A stretch of DNA of 64,000 nt. It comes from Nocardioides donggukensis. GTDB lineage: Bacteria > Actinomycetota > Actinomycetes > Propionibacteriales > Nocardioidaceae. The translations under genes and the position numbers were made by a program. The DNA lies in contig NZ_JACYXZ010000002.1 in NCBI RefSeq assembly GCF_014842875.1, positions 310,001-374,000 of the forward strand, read 5' to 3'. The notes under the pieces are model-generated. The model did not search any database, was not told where the DNA came from, and saw only the letters and a list, made by a program, of their open reading frames with translations. Shown piece after piece: positions 7,846 to 16,298 of this stretch (its first letter is position 1; the number at the start of each line of letters is the position of its first letter).

Positions 7846-8962
7846 GCGCGGCCGCGAGCCGGGTCACGGCCAGGCCCAGCCGCTCCGGCGTGGTGGCCAG
7901 GTTCAGGCGCAGGTGCCCGGCCAGGCCCGGCTCGTAGAGCTGTCCCGAGGCCAGCCGGACGCCGTGTCCGAGCGCGGCCGCGGCCGGGTCGTCGACGCCG
8001 TGGGCGCGCAGGTCCAGCCAGGCCAGGTAGGTGGCCTCCAGCGGCCGGGTGCGGGCCAGCGGCAGGTGCTCGGCCAGCAGTTCGGACAGGACCGCCCGCT
8101 GGTCGTCCAGCCGCGCCACCAGGGAGGCGAGCCAGTCGTCGCACTCGGTCCAGGCCACGGTGGCGGCGATCATCCCCAGCGGCGAGTAGCCGTGGTTCTG
8201 CGAGGTCGGGACCGACCACAGCCGCGAGCGGTCGTCGGCCTCGAGCGCGACCACGGCGGCGCAGTGCAGGCCCGCCGTGTTGAAGGACTTGGAGACGCTG
8301 GTGACCGCGATCCCCTCGGGGTCCACCGAGAGGTACGGCGTGAAGGTGGCGCCGGGCAGGGTCAGCGGCCCGTGGATCTCGTCGGAGACCACGCGGGCGC
8401 CGTACCGCGCGGCGAGGTCCCGCAGGCCCTCCAGCTCGCCCCGGCGCGGGACCCGGCCCAGGGGGTTGTGCGGGTTGCAGAGCAGGACGGTGCGGGCACC
8501 GGCGTCGAGGGCCCGCTCGACGGCGGCCAGGTCCAGCGCCGCGTCGGGGGAGTCGGGGTCGGTCCGCACCCAGACCGGCTCGCGGCCGGACAGGGCCACG
8601 ACCTCGCGGAACGGCGGGTAGCAGGGCAGTGGCACCACCACCGGTCCCGGCGGGCAGAGCACCTCCAGCGCCAGCCGGATCCCGGAGACGACGTCGGCGG
8701 TCGGCACCGCCGCGTCGGGCGGGACCTCCCAGCCCCAGTGCCGGGAGGCGAACCCGGCGAGCGCGGCACCGATGCCGCCGTCCCCGAAGGGCGCGTAGCC
8801 CGCGACGCCGCGCCGGACGGCCTCCGCCACGGCATCGGTGACCGGCTCCGGTGGGGCGAGGTCCATCTCGGCCACCCAGGCCGGGACCGTCCCCTCCGGG
8901 ACCGCGCCCCACTTGCAGGGCAGGGCGGCGCGGGCCTCGGCGTCGGTCAGGTCGCGGATCAC
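7835..8962 (-). CDS. PLP-dependent aminotransferase, MalY/PatB type (putative C-S lyase)
   Basis: This fold-type I PLP enzyme is likely a cystathionine beta-lyase or class I/II aminotransferase. The 375-residue product starts VIRDLTDAEARAALPCKWG and has WVAEMDLAPPEPV, the MalY/PatB-type N-terminus. It has CNPHNPLGRV with the PLP-phosphate Asn, VVSDEIHGPL, and SVSKSFNTAGLHC with the Schiff-base lysine. The last helix ends in LRLNLATTPERL. The GTG at 8962 is chosen as the start because the preceding codons do not look like coding sequence. It ends 11 bp inside the convergent Lrp gene, and kamA begins upstream on the same strand. It may act on sulphur amino acids, or on an intermediate of the adjacent lysine pathway. 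Confidence 0.88.
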   Translation of the reverse strand: MIRDLTDAEARAALPCKWGAVPEGTVPAWVAEMDLAPPEPVTDAVAEAVRRGVAGYAPFGDGGIGAALAGFASRHWGWEVPPDAAVPTADVVSGIRLALEVLCPPGPVVVPLPCYPPFREVVALSGREPVWVRTDPDSPDAALDLAAVERALDAGARTVLLCNPHNPLGRVPRRGELEGLRDLAARYGARVVSDEIHGPLTLPGATFTPYLSVDPEGIAVTSVSKSFNTAGLHCAAVVALEADDRSRLWSVPTSQNHGYSPLGMIAATVAWTECDDWLASLVARLDDQRAVLSELLAEHLPLARTRPLEATYLAWLDLRAHGVDDPAAAALGHGVRLASGQLYEPGLAGHLRLNLATTPERLGLAVTRLAAALSP

Positions 8963-8985
8963 CGCCCCACCGTAGCCAGAGGGGG

Positions 8986-10446
8986 TCAGTGCGCCTGGAG
9001 GGCCGCCGTACGCCGGGACGCCTCGGCCGCCTCCGCCGGGGTCAGCCCGGTGCCGTGCCGACGCTCGTGCTCGGCGACGTTGCGCGCCCACCACTCCTGC
9101 CCCTCGGGCGGCAGGGTGTGGATCGGGTCGTAGTACTGGTAGGTGCGGTCCAGGGCGTCGGCGTCGTCGGCCTCGATCGAGGTGCGGTAGTTCTTGGTCC
9201 AGCCACTGATGCCGAGCACGGTGTCGTACTCGGCGAGCTGGTGCACCCAGCGCTTGCCGACGAAGGGGACGTCGCACACGATCCGCGGCGTCGCGAAGCC
9301 GGGGAGGTAGCCCATGAGGTGGTGCTGCAGTCGCTGCGCGTCGCCGACCGAGACCCGCCAGTGCTCCGAGAACGGGATCATGTCGCACATGTAGAAGTAG
9401 TAGGGCATCACCTGGGCGCCGTCGAGCAGGGCGAAGCACAGGTCGAGCAGCGCGTCGGGATCGGCGTTCACCCCGTCGAGCAGCACGCCCTGGTTGCGCA
9501 CGTCGCGCACCCCGGCCTCGAGCATCGCGCGGGAGGCCTCGGCCACGATCGGGGTGATCGAGATCGCGTGGTTGGCGTGGGTGTGGATCGCCAGCGACAC
9601 GCCCCGGTCCCGGGCCAGCCGGGCCACCCGCTCCACGCCGGAGCGGACCTCGTCCTGCAGCCAGTGCTGGGGAAGGCCGATGAGGGCCTTGGTCGCCAGC
9701 CTGATGTCGCGGACGTTCTCGACCTCGAGGACCCGGGTGAGGAAGTCCTCGAGGCGCGGCCACGGCATGTTGGCGACGTCGCCGCCGCTGACGACGACGT
9801 CACGCACCGACGGCGTACGCCGCAGGTAGTCGAGCATGTCGCTGATCCGGTCGGTCGGCTTGCCGGCGAACTTGAGCTTGTCGACCACCGCCGTGGAGTT
9901 GCCGACCAGGTCCATCCGGGTGCAGTGGCCGCAGTACTGCGGGCAGGTCGGCAGCAGCTCGGCCAGCACCTTGGTCGGGTAGCGGTGGGTCAGTCCCTCG
10001 GCCACCCACATGTCGTGCTCGTGCAGCGAGTCGCGGGTGGCGTGCGGGTGCGAGGGCCAGTCGGTCCGCCGGTCGGAGAAGACCGGGATCATGTAGCGCC
10101 GGACGGGGTCGGCGTAGAACGCCTCGGTCAGCGACCCGGGCCCGCCCGGGGTGAGCGCCGGGACCATCGTGTTCATCATCTGCGGCGGGATCAGCATCGA
10201 CATCGTCGCCCGCTCGGCCTGGTCCCGCTCGAGGTCTGCGTAGAAGCCCTCGTCCAGCAGGTCGCCCATGAGCGCGCGCAGCTGGCGGACGCTCTTGACG
10301 CAGTGCGCCCGCTGCCACTGCACGGAGGCCCAGTCCTCCGCGGTGACGCCCTGCCAGCCCGGGAAGCGGGTCCAGTCCGGCTCGACCAGGGCCGGCCGCG
10401 TGTAGCGGTAGGGCTGGCCGGTGCGGGTGCCGGTCTCGATGCTCAT
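8986..10446 (-). CDS. kamA: Lysine 2,3-aminomutase family radical SAM enzyme
   Basis: KamA moves the alpha amino group of L-lysine to C3, giving beta-lysine, using a [4Fe-4S] cluster, S-adenosylmethionine and PLP. The product is 486 residues. The radical SAM cysteines are C168, C172 and C175 (CPQYCGHC), and the SAM-binding VVVSGGD is near residue 217. In the place of the clostridial PLP motif PGGGGK it has DVPFVGKRWVHQ, with K398 the likely PLP lysine. This is a divergent branch of the family, so specificity is less certain. GGAGGAACC precedes the ATG. The divergent neighbours encode the following steps of beta-lysine degradation. Confidence 0.85.
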   Translation of the reverse strand: MSIETGTRTGQPYRYTRPALVEPDWTRFPGWQGVTAEDWASVQWQRAHCVKSVRQLRALMGDLLDEGFYADLERDQAERATMSMLIPPQMMNTMVPALTPGGPGSLTEAFYADPVRRYMIPVFSDRRTDWPSHPHATRDSLHEHDMWVAEGLTHRYPTKVLAELLPTCPQYCGHCTRMDLVGNSTAVVDKLKFAGKPTDRISDMLDYLRRTPSVRDVVVSGGDVANMPWPRLEDFLTRVLEVENVRDIRLATKALIGLPQHWLQDEVRSGVERVARLARDRGVSLAIHTHANHAISITPIVAEASRAMLEAGVRDVRNQGVLLDGVNADPDALLDLCFALLDGAQVMPYYFYMCDMIPFSEHWRVSVGDAQRLQHHLMGYLPGFATPRIVCDVPFVGKRWVHQLAEYDTVLGISGWTKNYRTSIEADDADALDRTYQYYDPIHTLPPEGQEWWARNVAEHERRHGTGLTPAEAAEASRRTAALQAH

Positions 10447-10514
10447 GGTTCCTCCAGCTCGGTGCGGGTACGGCGCTGCGGCGCGTCTGTTGTGTGACGT
10501 GGACCGCCTCTGCC

Positions 10515-10545
10515 AGAGTAGGAGAAGAACCTCCGGCCCGTCCAA
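10515..10545 (-). promoter_or_regulatory. Possible promoter of kamA
   Basis: On the minus strand TTGGAC (10540-10545) is followed by a 19-bp spacer and TACTCT (10515-10520). The spacer is longer than ideal. A leader of about 65 nt with a GGAGG site would precede kamA. Confidence 0.3.
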
Positions 10546-10600
10546 TGCCACGCCGGACGATTTCTTGTCGAACACCCGATTGCATGGAGGACAGGCGGAC

Positions 10601-11656
10601 ATGTCGGCCGAGAACAGTGATCCCACCGGCCTGCACCGGGTCGTCGGCGAACCCGGGGTGCTGCCCCAGGCCGCCGAGCGGCTGGACACCCGCCGCGAGC
10701 TGTGGCCCGACGAGGTGCGGATCCGGGTGGAGCGGCTCAACCTGGACGCCGCGTCGTACCGGCAGCTGGAGCGGACCCACGTCGACGGGGCCGCGATCCG
10801 GCAGGCGGTGCTCGACATCGTCGCCGCCCGCGGCAAGATGCAGAACCCCGAGACCGGGTCGGGCGGCATGCTCATCGGAACCGTCGAGGAGGTCGGCCCG
10901 GCCTCGCCGCTGGGCCTCTCGGTCGGCGACCGGGTCGCCACCCTGGTCTCGCTGACGCTCACCCCCCTCGTCGTCGAGGACGGCCTGGCCGGGTGGGACG
11001 GCCGGGGGGAGCAGGTCCCCGCCGACGGGTACGCCGTCCTGTTCGGCCGCTCGGTCGCGGCGGTGCTGCCGCCGGACCTGCCCGACGACCTGGCGCTGGC
11101 GGTCATGGACGTCTGTGGCGCGCCGGCGCTGACCCGGCGGGTGGTGACCGACCACCGCGTCCGTCAGCCCGGCACCAGCAACGGCCCGGTCGTCGCGGTG
11201 ATCGGGGGTGGCGGCAAGTCCGGGTCCCTGTCGCTGGCGGCCGCCCGGGACGCGGGTGCCGCCCGCACCGTCGGCGTCGTGCCGACCGAGGAGGAGGCGC
11301 GTCGGCTGGAGAAGGCCGGCCTGGCCGACGCGGTGGTGGTGGCGGACGCGCGGGACCCGCTCGCGCTGCGCGACGCGGTCGCCGGCGCCGGTGGGCCCGC
11401 GGACGTCACCGTCGTCTGCGTCGACGTCCCCGGGTGCGAGGGCGGCGCGATCCTGGCCACCGCCGACCGCGGCACGATCGTGTTCTTCTCGATGGCCACC
11501 TCCTTCTCCGCGGCCGCACTGGGCGCCGAGGGGCTGGCCGCCGACGTCACCATGCTGGTCGGCAACGGCTACGCCCCCGGGCACGCCGACTACGCACTCG
11601 ACCTGGTGCGTGCCCACGACGGGGTCCGCGAGCTGTTCGCCGGGAGGGACCGATGA
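10601..11656 (+). CDS. kdd: L-erythro-3,5-diaminohexanoate dehydrogenase
   Basis: Kdd oxidatively deaminates 3,5-diaminohexanoate to 3-keto-5-aminohexanoate with NAD(P)+. The 351-residue product resembles that family. Its N-terminal half has RIRVERLNLDAASYRQL and GKMQNPETGSGGMLIG. A Rossmann domain with AVIGGGGKSGSLSLAAARDAGA follows near residue 205, and then FFSMATSFSAAALGAEG. GGAGG lies 10 nt before the chosen ATG. The stop overlaps the amidohydrolase start as ATGA. It is first in the operon that carries kamD, kamE and kal. That context makes the assignment firm even though the dehydrogenase family is small. Confidence 0.88.
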   Translation: MSAENSDPTGLHRVVGEPGVLPQAAERLDTRRELWPDEVRIRVERLNLDAASYRQLERTHVDGAAIRQAVLDIVAARGKMQNPETGSGGMLIGTVEEVGPASPLGLSVGDRVATLVSLTLTPLVVEDGLAGWDGRGEQVPADGYAVLFGRSVAAVLPPDLPDDLALAVMDVCGAPALTRRVVTDHRVRQPGTSNGPVVAVIGGGGKSGSLSLAAARDAGAARTVGVVPTEEEARRLEKAGLADAVVVADARDPLALRDAVAGAGGPADVTVVCVDVPGCEGGAILATADRGTIVFFSMATSFSAAALGAEGLAADVTMLVGNGYAPGHADYALDLVRAHDGVRELFAGRDR

Positions 11657-13191
11657 CCCGGCTGCTGCGCGGCGGGGTGATCCACACACCCGAGGGGCCC
11701 GCGACGGCGATGGCGGTCGCCGAGGGCCGGATCGTGTTCGTGGGCGACGAGGACCGTGCCGAGCGCTACACCGGGGCCGACGAGGTCGTCGACCTCGAGG
11801 GCCGCCTGGTGACACCGGCCTTCGTCGACGCCCACGCCCACCTGGTGCAGACCGGTGAGCAGCTCGGCGGGCTGGACCTCACCGGGTGCGGGGACCTCAC
11901 CGAGGCACTCGACCGGGTCGCCGACCACGCCAGCAGGCACCCGGAGTCCGCGGTCGTGGTGGGCGCCGGGTGGGACGAGACCACCTGGCCGGACCCCACC
12001 CATCCCACCGCCGACCTGGTCGAGCGGGCCGCGCCGGGCCGACGGGTCTACCTGGCCCGCGTCGACGGGCACTCCGCGGTCGTCTCGCACGGCCTCCTCG
12101 CCGAGGCGCCGGGGGCCGAGGACTGCGCCGGCTGGTCCCCCGACGGGTGGGTGGACCGGGACGCCAAGCTGCGGGTCACCGACCGGCTGGGCAACCTGAT
12201 CGGGCCGGGCGACCGGCTCGCCCACGCCCGCCTGGCGCTGCGCACGATGGCCGGCCTCGGCATCGCCGCGGTGCACGAGAACGCCGCCCCGCACATCGGG
12301 CCGGACTGGGAGATCGGGGTGGTGCGCGAGGCCGCCGCCGAGGTCGGCGTCCACGTCACGACGTACTGGGGCGCGCTGGCCTCCTACGAGGACGCGACCC
12401 GGCTCGGCGTCGCCGGGCTCGCGGGCGACCTCAACGCCGACGGAGCGGTCGGCTCCCGGACCGCGGCGCTGCGCCAGCCCTACCGGGACCAGGCCGGTCA
12501 CTGCGGGCACGGGTTCCTCGATGCCGCGCAGGTGGCCGAGCACGTGGTCGGGTGCACCGAGCGCGGCATCCAGGCCGGCTTCCACTGCATCGGCGACGCC
12601 GCCCTCGACGAGGTCGGTGCGGGCTTCGCCCGGGCCGCGGAGCTCGTCGGCGCCGCGGCGATCCGGGCCCGCCGGCACCGGCTGGAGCACTGCGAGATGC
12701 CCTCGGAGGCGGTGGTGCGGACGCTCGCCGAGCTGGGGGTGGTGGCCAGCGTCCAGCCGATGTTCGACGACCTGTGGGGCGGGCCGGAGGCGATGTACGC
12801 CGAGCGGCTGGGGGAGCGCTGGCGGGTCGTCAACCCCTTCGGCGACCTGCACCGCGCCGGCCTGACGCTGGCGTTCGGCTCCGACAGCCCGGTCACGCCG
12901 CTGGACCCGTGGGGCGCGGTGCGGGCGGCCGTCAACCACCGCACGGCCGGGCAGGAGCTCGACTACGCGACCGCCCTGTTCGCGCACACCCGCGGCGGCT
13001 GGGCCGCGGCCGGCATCGACGACGCGGGGGTGCTGACCCCCGGCAGCCGCGCGTCGTACGCGATCTGGGACGCCACCGGGCTGCCGGACCCGGCCCGGGG
13101 CGCACCCTCGCCCGCCTGCCTGACCACGGTCGTCGACGGGCGCACCATCCACGCACAGCAGCGCAGCACACCGACCCCGGAGGACGCATGA
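11653..13191 (+). CDS. YtcJ-type metal-dependent amidohydrolase in the lysine operon
   Basis: The 512-residue protein is of the amidohydrolase 3 (YtcJ) family: an N-terminal beta sandwich, then the TIM barrel. It begins with FVDAHAHLVQTGEQ, placing metal ligands H61 and H63. Later motifs are HENAAPHIGPDW, GFHCIGDAALDEV, RHRLEHCEMP and FGSDSPVTPLDPW, with the usual metal-site His and Asp residues. It overlaps kdd by 4 nt and kamD by 4 nt, so it is translated with the pathway genes. Its substrate is unknown. The classical clostridial pathway has no such step, but it does have a Kce cleavage enzyme, which is absent here. Confidence 0.88.
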   Translation: MTRLLRGGVIHTPEGPATAMAVAEGRIVFVGDEDRAERYTGADEVVDLEGRLVTPAFVDAHAHLVQTGEQLGGLDLTGCGDLTEALDRVADHASRHPESAVVVGAGWDETTWPDPTHPTADLVERAAPGRRVYLARVDGHSAVVSHGLLAEAPGAEDCAGWSPDGWVDRDAKLRVTDRLGNLIGPGDRLAHARLALRTMAGLGIAAVHENAAPHIGPDWEIGVVREAAAEVGVHVTTYWGALASYEDATRLGVAGLAGDLNADGAVGSRTAALRQPYRDQAGHCGHGFLDAAQVAEHVVGCTERGIQAGFHCIGDAALDEVGAGFARAAELVGAAAIRARRHRLEHCEMPSEAVVRTLAELGVVASVQPMFDDLWGGPEAMYAERLGERWRVVNPFGDLHRAGLTLAFGSDSPVTPLDPWGAVRAAVNHRTAGQELDYATALFAHTRGGWAAAGIDDAGVLTPGSRASYAIWDATGLPDPARGAPSPACLTTVVDGRTIHAQQRSTPTPEDA

Positions 13192-14762
13192 CCAGCAAGC
13201 TCGACCTCGACCCGGCAGCGGTCCGGGCCGCCCGGCGGCTCGCCGAGCGGGCCGGCGCACCGATCGTCGACCTGGCCCGCAGGCACACGACCGTGGCCGT
13301 GGAGCGGGCCACGCTGCGCCTGGCCGGGCTGACCGGCGCGGACAGCGACGGGATCCCGTGGGTGAACCGGCTGCTCGACTGCGTCCGCGCCGACCTCGCC
13401 GAGGACGGGGGCCTCCAGCACGGTGCCGCGCTCCCGGTCTGGGACGCGCTGCGCCGCGAGGGCATCGAGGACCTCTCGACGCTCGCCCAGAAGGCCTCCG
13501 CCGGGTCGGTGCGGTTCCGGCTGCCCGAGGGTGCCGACGCCGACGTCGCCCGGGCCGCGTCCCGCCGCCAGGTCGGCGCCGGCGTGGCGGCGCTCGACGC
13601 CCGCCGGGCCGAGCGGGAGCGCTTCGTCTCCGAGGTCGGCGACGCACCGGCCACGCCGTGGATCTACCTGATCGTGGCCACCGGCGACATCCACGAGGAC
13701 ATCCCGCAGGCACAGGCCGCGGCCCGGGCCGGGGCGGACGTGATCGCCGTCATCCGGTCCACGGGCCAGTCCCTGCTGGACTACGTCCCCGAGGGCGCCA
13801 CCCGGGAGGGCTTCGCCGGCACCTACGCCACCCAGGAGAACTTCCGGCTGATGCGGGCGGCCCTCGACGAGTCGAGTCGCGAGCTGGGTCGCTACATCCG
13901 GCTCACGAACTACGCCAGCGGGCTGTGCATGCCGGAGATCGCCGTGCTCGCCGGCCTCGAGCGGCTCGACATGATGCTCAACGACTCGATGTACGGGATC
14001 CTCTTCCGCGACATCAACCCGGTCCGGACCTTCGTGGACCAGCGCCTGTCGCGTCAGATCCACGCCCGGGCCGGGATCATCATCAACACCGGCGAGGACA
14101 ACTACCTCACGACCGCGGACGCCGTGGAGGCCGCGCACACGGTCACCACCAGCCAGCTGCTCAACGAGTACTTCGCCAAGGAGGCCGGACTCGCGGACTG
14201 GCAGCTCGGACTGGGGCACGCCTTCGAGATCGACCCCGACGTCCCCGACTCCTTCCGCATGGAGCTGGCACACGCGCTGCTGGCCCGCGAGCTGTTCCCC
14301 GACGCGCCGCTGAAGTGGATGCCGCCGACCAGGCACATGACCGGCGACGTGTTCCGCGGCAACCTGCTGGACGGGTTCTTCAACCTGGCGGGCGCGCTCA
14401 CCGGACAGGGGATCCTGCTGGTCGGCATGATGACCGAGGCGGTGGTCACCCCCTGGCTCTCGGACCGGGACCTGGCGCTGCAGAACGTCCGCTACGTCAT
14501 GAACGCCGCCGGGCGGCTGCACGAGGACTTCCACCCCAGCCCCGGCGGCTTCATCCACGAGCGGGCCCGCCAGGTGCTGGGGGAGTCCACCGCCCTCCTC
14601 GAGCGGATCATCGAGCATCCCGACGGCCTGCTCGACGCGATCGCCGACGGCACCTTCGGCCTGATGAAGCGGCCGGCCGACGCCGGCCGCGGTCTGGACG
14701 GGGTGGCCGAGAAGTCCGACCTGTACTACAACCCCGCGAGCGACATCCTGGAGGCACCGTGA
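13188..14762 (+). CDS. kamD: Lysine 5,6-aminomutase alpha subunit
   Basis: KamD is the large, PLP-holding subunit of the adenosylcobalamin-dependent enzyme that moves the terminal amino group of beta-lysine to C5. The 524-residue product has ATPWIYLIVATGDIHEDIPQ, VIAVIRSTGQSLLDYVPEG, NDSMYGILFRDINP, NTGEDNYLTTADAV and SPGGFIHERA, conserved in the family. Length matches known alpha subunits. It overlaps its neighbours by 4 nt at both ends. It acts together with KamE, encoded immediately downstream. Confidence 0.95.
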   Translation: MTSKLDLDPAAVRAARRLAERAGAPIVDLARRHTTVAVERATLRLAGLTGADSDGIPWVNRLLDCVRADLAEDGGLQHGAALPVWDALRREGIEDLSTLAQKASAGSVRFRLPEGADADVARAASRRQVGAGVAALDARRAERERFVSEVGDAPATPWIYLIVATGDIHEDIPQAQAAARAGADVIAVIRSTGQSLLDYVPEGATREGFAGTYATQENFRLMRAALDESSRELGRYIRLTNYASGLCMPEIAVLAGLERLDMMLNDSMYGILFRDINPVRTFVDQRLSRQIHARAGIIINTGEDNYLTTADAVEAAHTVTTSQLLNEYFAKEAGLADWQLGLGHAFEIDPDVPDSFRMELAHALLARELFPDAPLKWMPPTRHMTGDVFRGNLLDGFFNLAGALTGQGILLVGMMTEAVVTPWLSDRDLALQNVRYVMNAAGRLHEDFHPSPGGFIHERARQVLGESTALLERIIEHPDGLLDAIADGTFGLMKRPADAGRGLDGVAEKSDLYYNPASDILEAP

Positions 14763-15496
14763 GCATCGTCCGCCCCTACGGCGACACCACCGGCGACGGC
14801 ATGGTGCAGCTCAGCTTCACGCTCCCGGTGCCGCACTCGAAGGTGGCCGAGGGCGCCGCGGCCCAGCTCGCCGGGAAGATGGGCATGGACCCGGCGCTGG
14901 TGGTGCACGCGAGGCCGATGGGCCCCGACTTCACCTTCTTCGTGGTCTACGGGCGCGTGCACCACCTGGTCGACACCGACCAGGTGGAGGTCGTCGAGCG
15001 CGACTACCCCCTGCTCACGCCCAAGGAGGTCAACGCCGCCGTCAAGGAGCGGCTGCGCAGGCGACTGGTGGTCGTCGGCGGGTGCATCGGGACCGACGCC
15101 CACACCGTCGGCATCGACGCGATCCTCAACATCAAGGGCTTCGCCGGCGAGAAGGGCCTGGAGTACTACCGCGAGCTCAAGGTCGTGAACCTCGGTGCCC
15201 AGGTCTCGGTGCCGCACCTCGTGGAGCGGGCCCGGGCCGAGGAGGCCGACGCGGTCCTGGTCTCCCAGGTGGTCACCCAGCGCGACACGCACCTGCTCAA
15301 CACCCGGGAGATGGCGGCCGCCTTCCGCGAGGCCTACCCCGAGCACCGCCGCCCCCTGCTGGTCGTGGGGGGACCGCGCTTCGACGAGACCATGGCGGGG
15401 GAGCTCGGCGTGGACCGGGTCTTCGCCCGCGGCACCACGCCGGGCGAGGTGGCCAGCTTCCTGGTCGCACGGCTGACCGGACAGGAGGCGTCCTGA
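14759..15496 (+). CDS. kamE: Lysine 5,6-aminomutase beta subunit (B12-binding)
   Basis: KamE binds adenosylcobalamin and also supplies the lysine that anchors PLP in the resting enzyme. The 245-residue product has a dimerisation N-terminus and then a Rossmann-like cobalamin domain. The domain includes GTDAHTVGID with H115, the lower cobalt ligand, and K126 in NIKGFAG. The spacing H+11=K matches H133/K144 known in the clostridial enzyme. The start is a GTG overlapping the kamD stop (GTGA). The product ends near a GGPRFDETMAGELGVDRVF motif of the B12 domain. Confidence 0.95.
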   Translation: MSIVRPYGDTTGDGMVQLSFTLPVPHSKVAEGAAAQLAGKMGMDPALVVHARPMGPDFTFFVVYGRVHHLVDTDQVEVVERDYPLLTPKEVNAAVKERLRRRLVVVGGCIGTDAHTVGIDAILNIKGFAGEKGLEYYRELKVVNLGAQVSVPHLVERARAEEADAVLVSQVVTQRDTHLLNTREMAAAFREAYPEHRRPLLVVGGPRFDETMAGELGVDRVFARGTTPGEVASFLVARLTGQEAS

Positions 15497-15882
15497 TGAC
15501 CGCCGAGATCGGCAGCACCGTGACCCACCGGCGCTACGTGCCCTACGCCCACGCCCACTACGCCGGGAACCTCGTGGACGGCGCCTACTCGCTGGCCCTC
15601 TTCGGGGACGTCGCGACCGAGCTGTGCATCCGCACCGACGGTGACGAGGGCCTGTTCGCCTCCTACTCGGACGTGCAGTTCGCCGCCCCGGTCCGGGCCG
15701 GCGACGTCCTCGAGATCACCGCGGAGGTCATCCGGGTGGGCCGCCGGTCCCGCGAGCTGCGCTTCGCGGTGCACGTCGTCGCCCGGGGCGCCGCCAGTCC
15801 GGAGCGGCCCGGGGCCGCAGCCGTGCTGGAGCCACCCCTGCTCGCGACCAGCGCGATCGGCACCGTGGTGGTGCCCGGCTGA
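15496..15882 (+). CDS. kal: 3-aminobutyryl-CoA ammonia-lyase (hotdog fold)
   Basis: Kal removes ammonia from 3-aminobutyryl-CoA, giving crotonyl-CoA. The 128-residue product is a single hotdog domain: HAHYAGNLVDGAYSLALFGDVATELCIR, then YSDVQFAAPVRAGDVLEITAEVIRVGRRSRELRF. The size and the GNLVDGA and VRAGDVLE motifs fit the Kal group within the thioesterase superfamily. Start and preceding stop overlap by 1 nt (TGATG). Alone it could be called a thioesterase; the operon context gives the Kal assignment. A hairpin follows 30 bp downstream. Confidence 0.85.
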   Translation: MTAEIGSTVTHRRYVPYAHAHYAGNLVDGAYSLALFGDVATELCIRTDGDEGLFASYSDVQFAAPVRAGDVLEITAEVIRVGRRSRELRFAVHVVARGAASPERPGAAAVLEPPLLATSAIGTVVVPG

Positions 15883-15912
15883 GCCGGTCTGGACCGGTGC
15901 GGCCCGCGGGCC

Positions 15913-15936
15913 CGGCGTGTCGGCACGGACACGCCG
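15913..15936 (+). terminator. Hairpin at the end of the kdd-kal operon
   Basis: A perfect 9-bp stem, CGGCGTGTC pairing with GACACGCCG, has a 6-nt loop. There is no T-run, so it is a candidate actinobacterial-type hairpin terminator rather than a classical intrinsic one. Confidence 0.5.
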
Positions 15937-16286
15937 AGCCGGCATGGATTCTGAGGGAAATCAGAGGAAGGTGCCGGCTCCCGGCGACCCGTCCTGACCT
16001 GCGCGAACGCGGGAACCGACTGGTCAGGACCGGGTTGACAGCGCGGCCGCGATTGGCGAGGGTGCCGGGGTCCGCTCGTGCAGGTCGTGGCGGCGGACCG
16101 ATGTCCGAGTGGCCGGGTCGGCGGGTCGAGCACCACGATGCCGTCCGACGTGGTTCACGGAGTTCGGTCCCGCCTCCCGAGGGTGGACGCGGAAGGGGGT
16201 CCGGGCTCCGTAGACAACTTCCCGTCGCCGGTAGCCAGTCGTCGGCGGGTTGGTCCGAAGGGCTCGGAGCCCCTTCCGCGACTGCG
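15937..16286. other. Intergenic region before lnt
   Basis: No convincing gene is present. The frame that opens into lnt from 15897 gives low-complexity text with no family match and is regarded as non-coding. A TTGACA at 16035-16040 with GAGGGT 17 bp downstream is a possible promoter that would give a long leader. TCTGA and TCAGA around 15950-15966 form only a weak hairpin. No riboswitch was recognised. Confidence 0.4.
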
Positions 16287-16292
16287 TACTCT
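16287..16292 (+). promoter_or_regulatory. -10 element, leaderless start of lnt
   Basis: TACTCT ends 6 nt before the GTG at 16299, and no ribosome site is present. This also supports 16299 as the lnt start instead of a far-upstream ATG. Confidence 0.5.
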
Positions 16293-16298
16293 GGCCGC

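Noticed and set aside
15897..16298. Long N-terminal extension of lnt
   Set aside because: The extension lacks coding character. The GTG at 16299 has a -10 hexamer 6 nt upstream and starts at the first membrane region.
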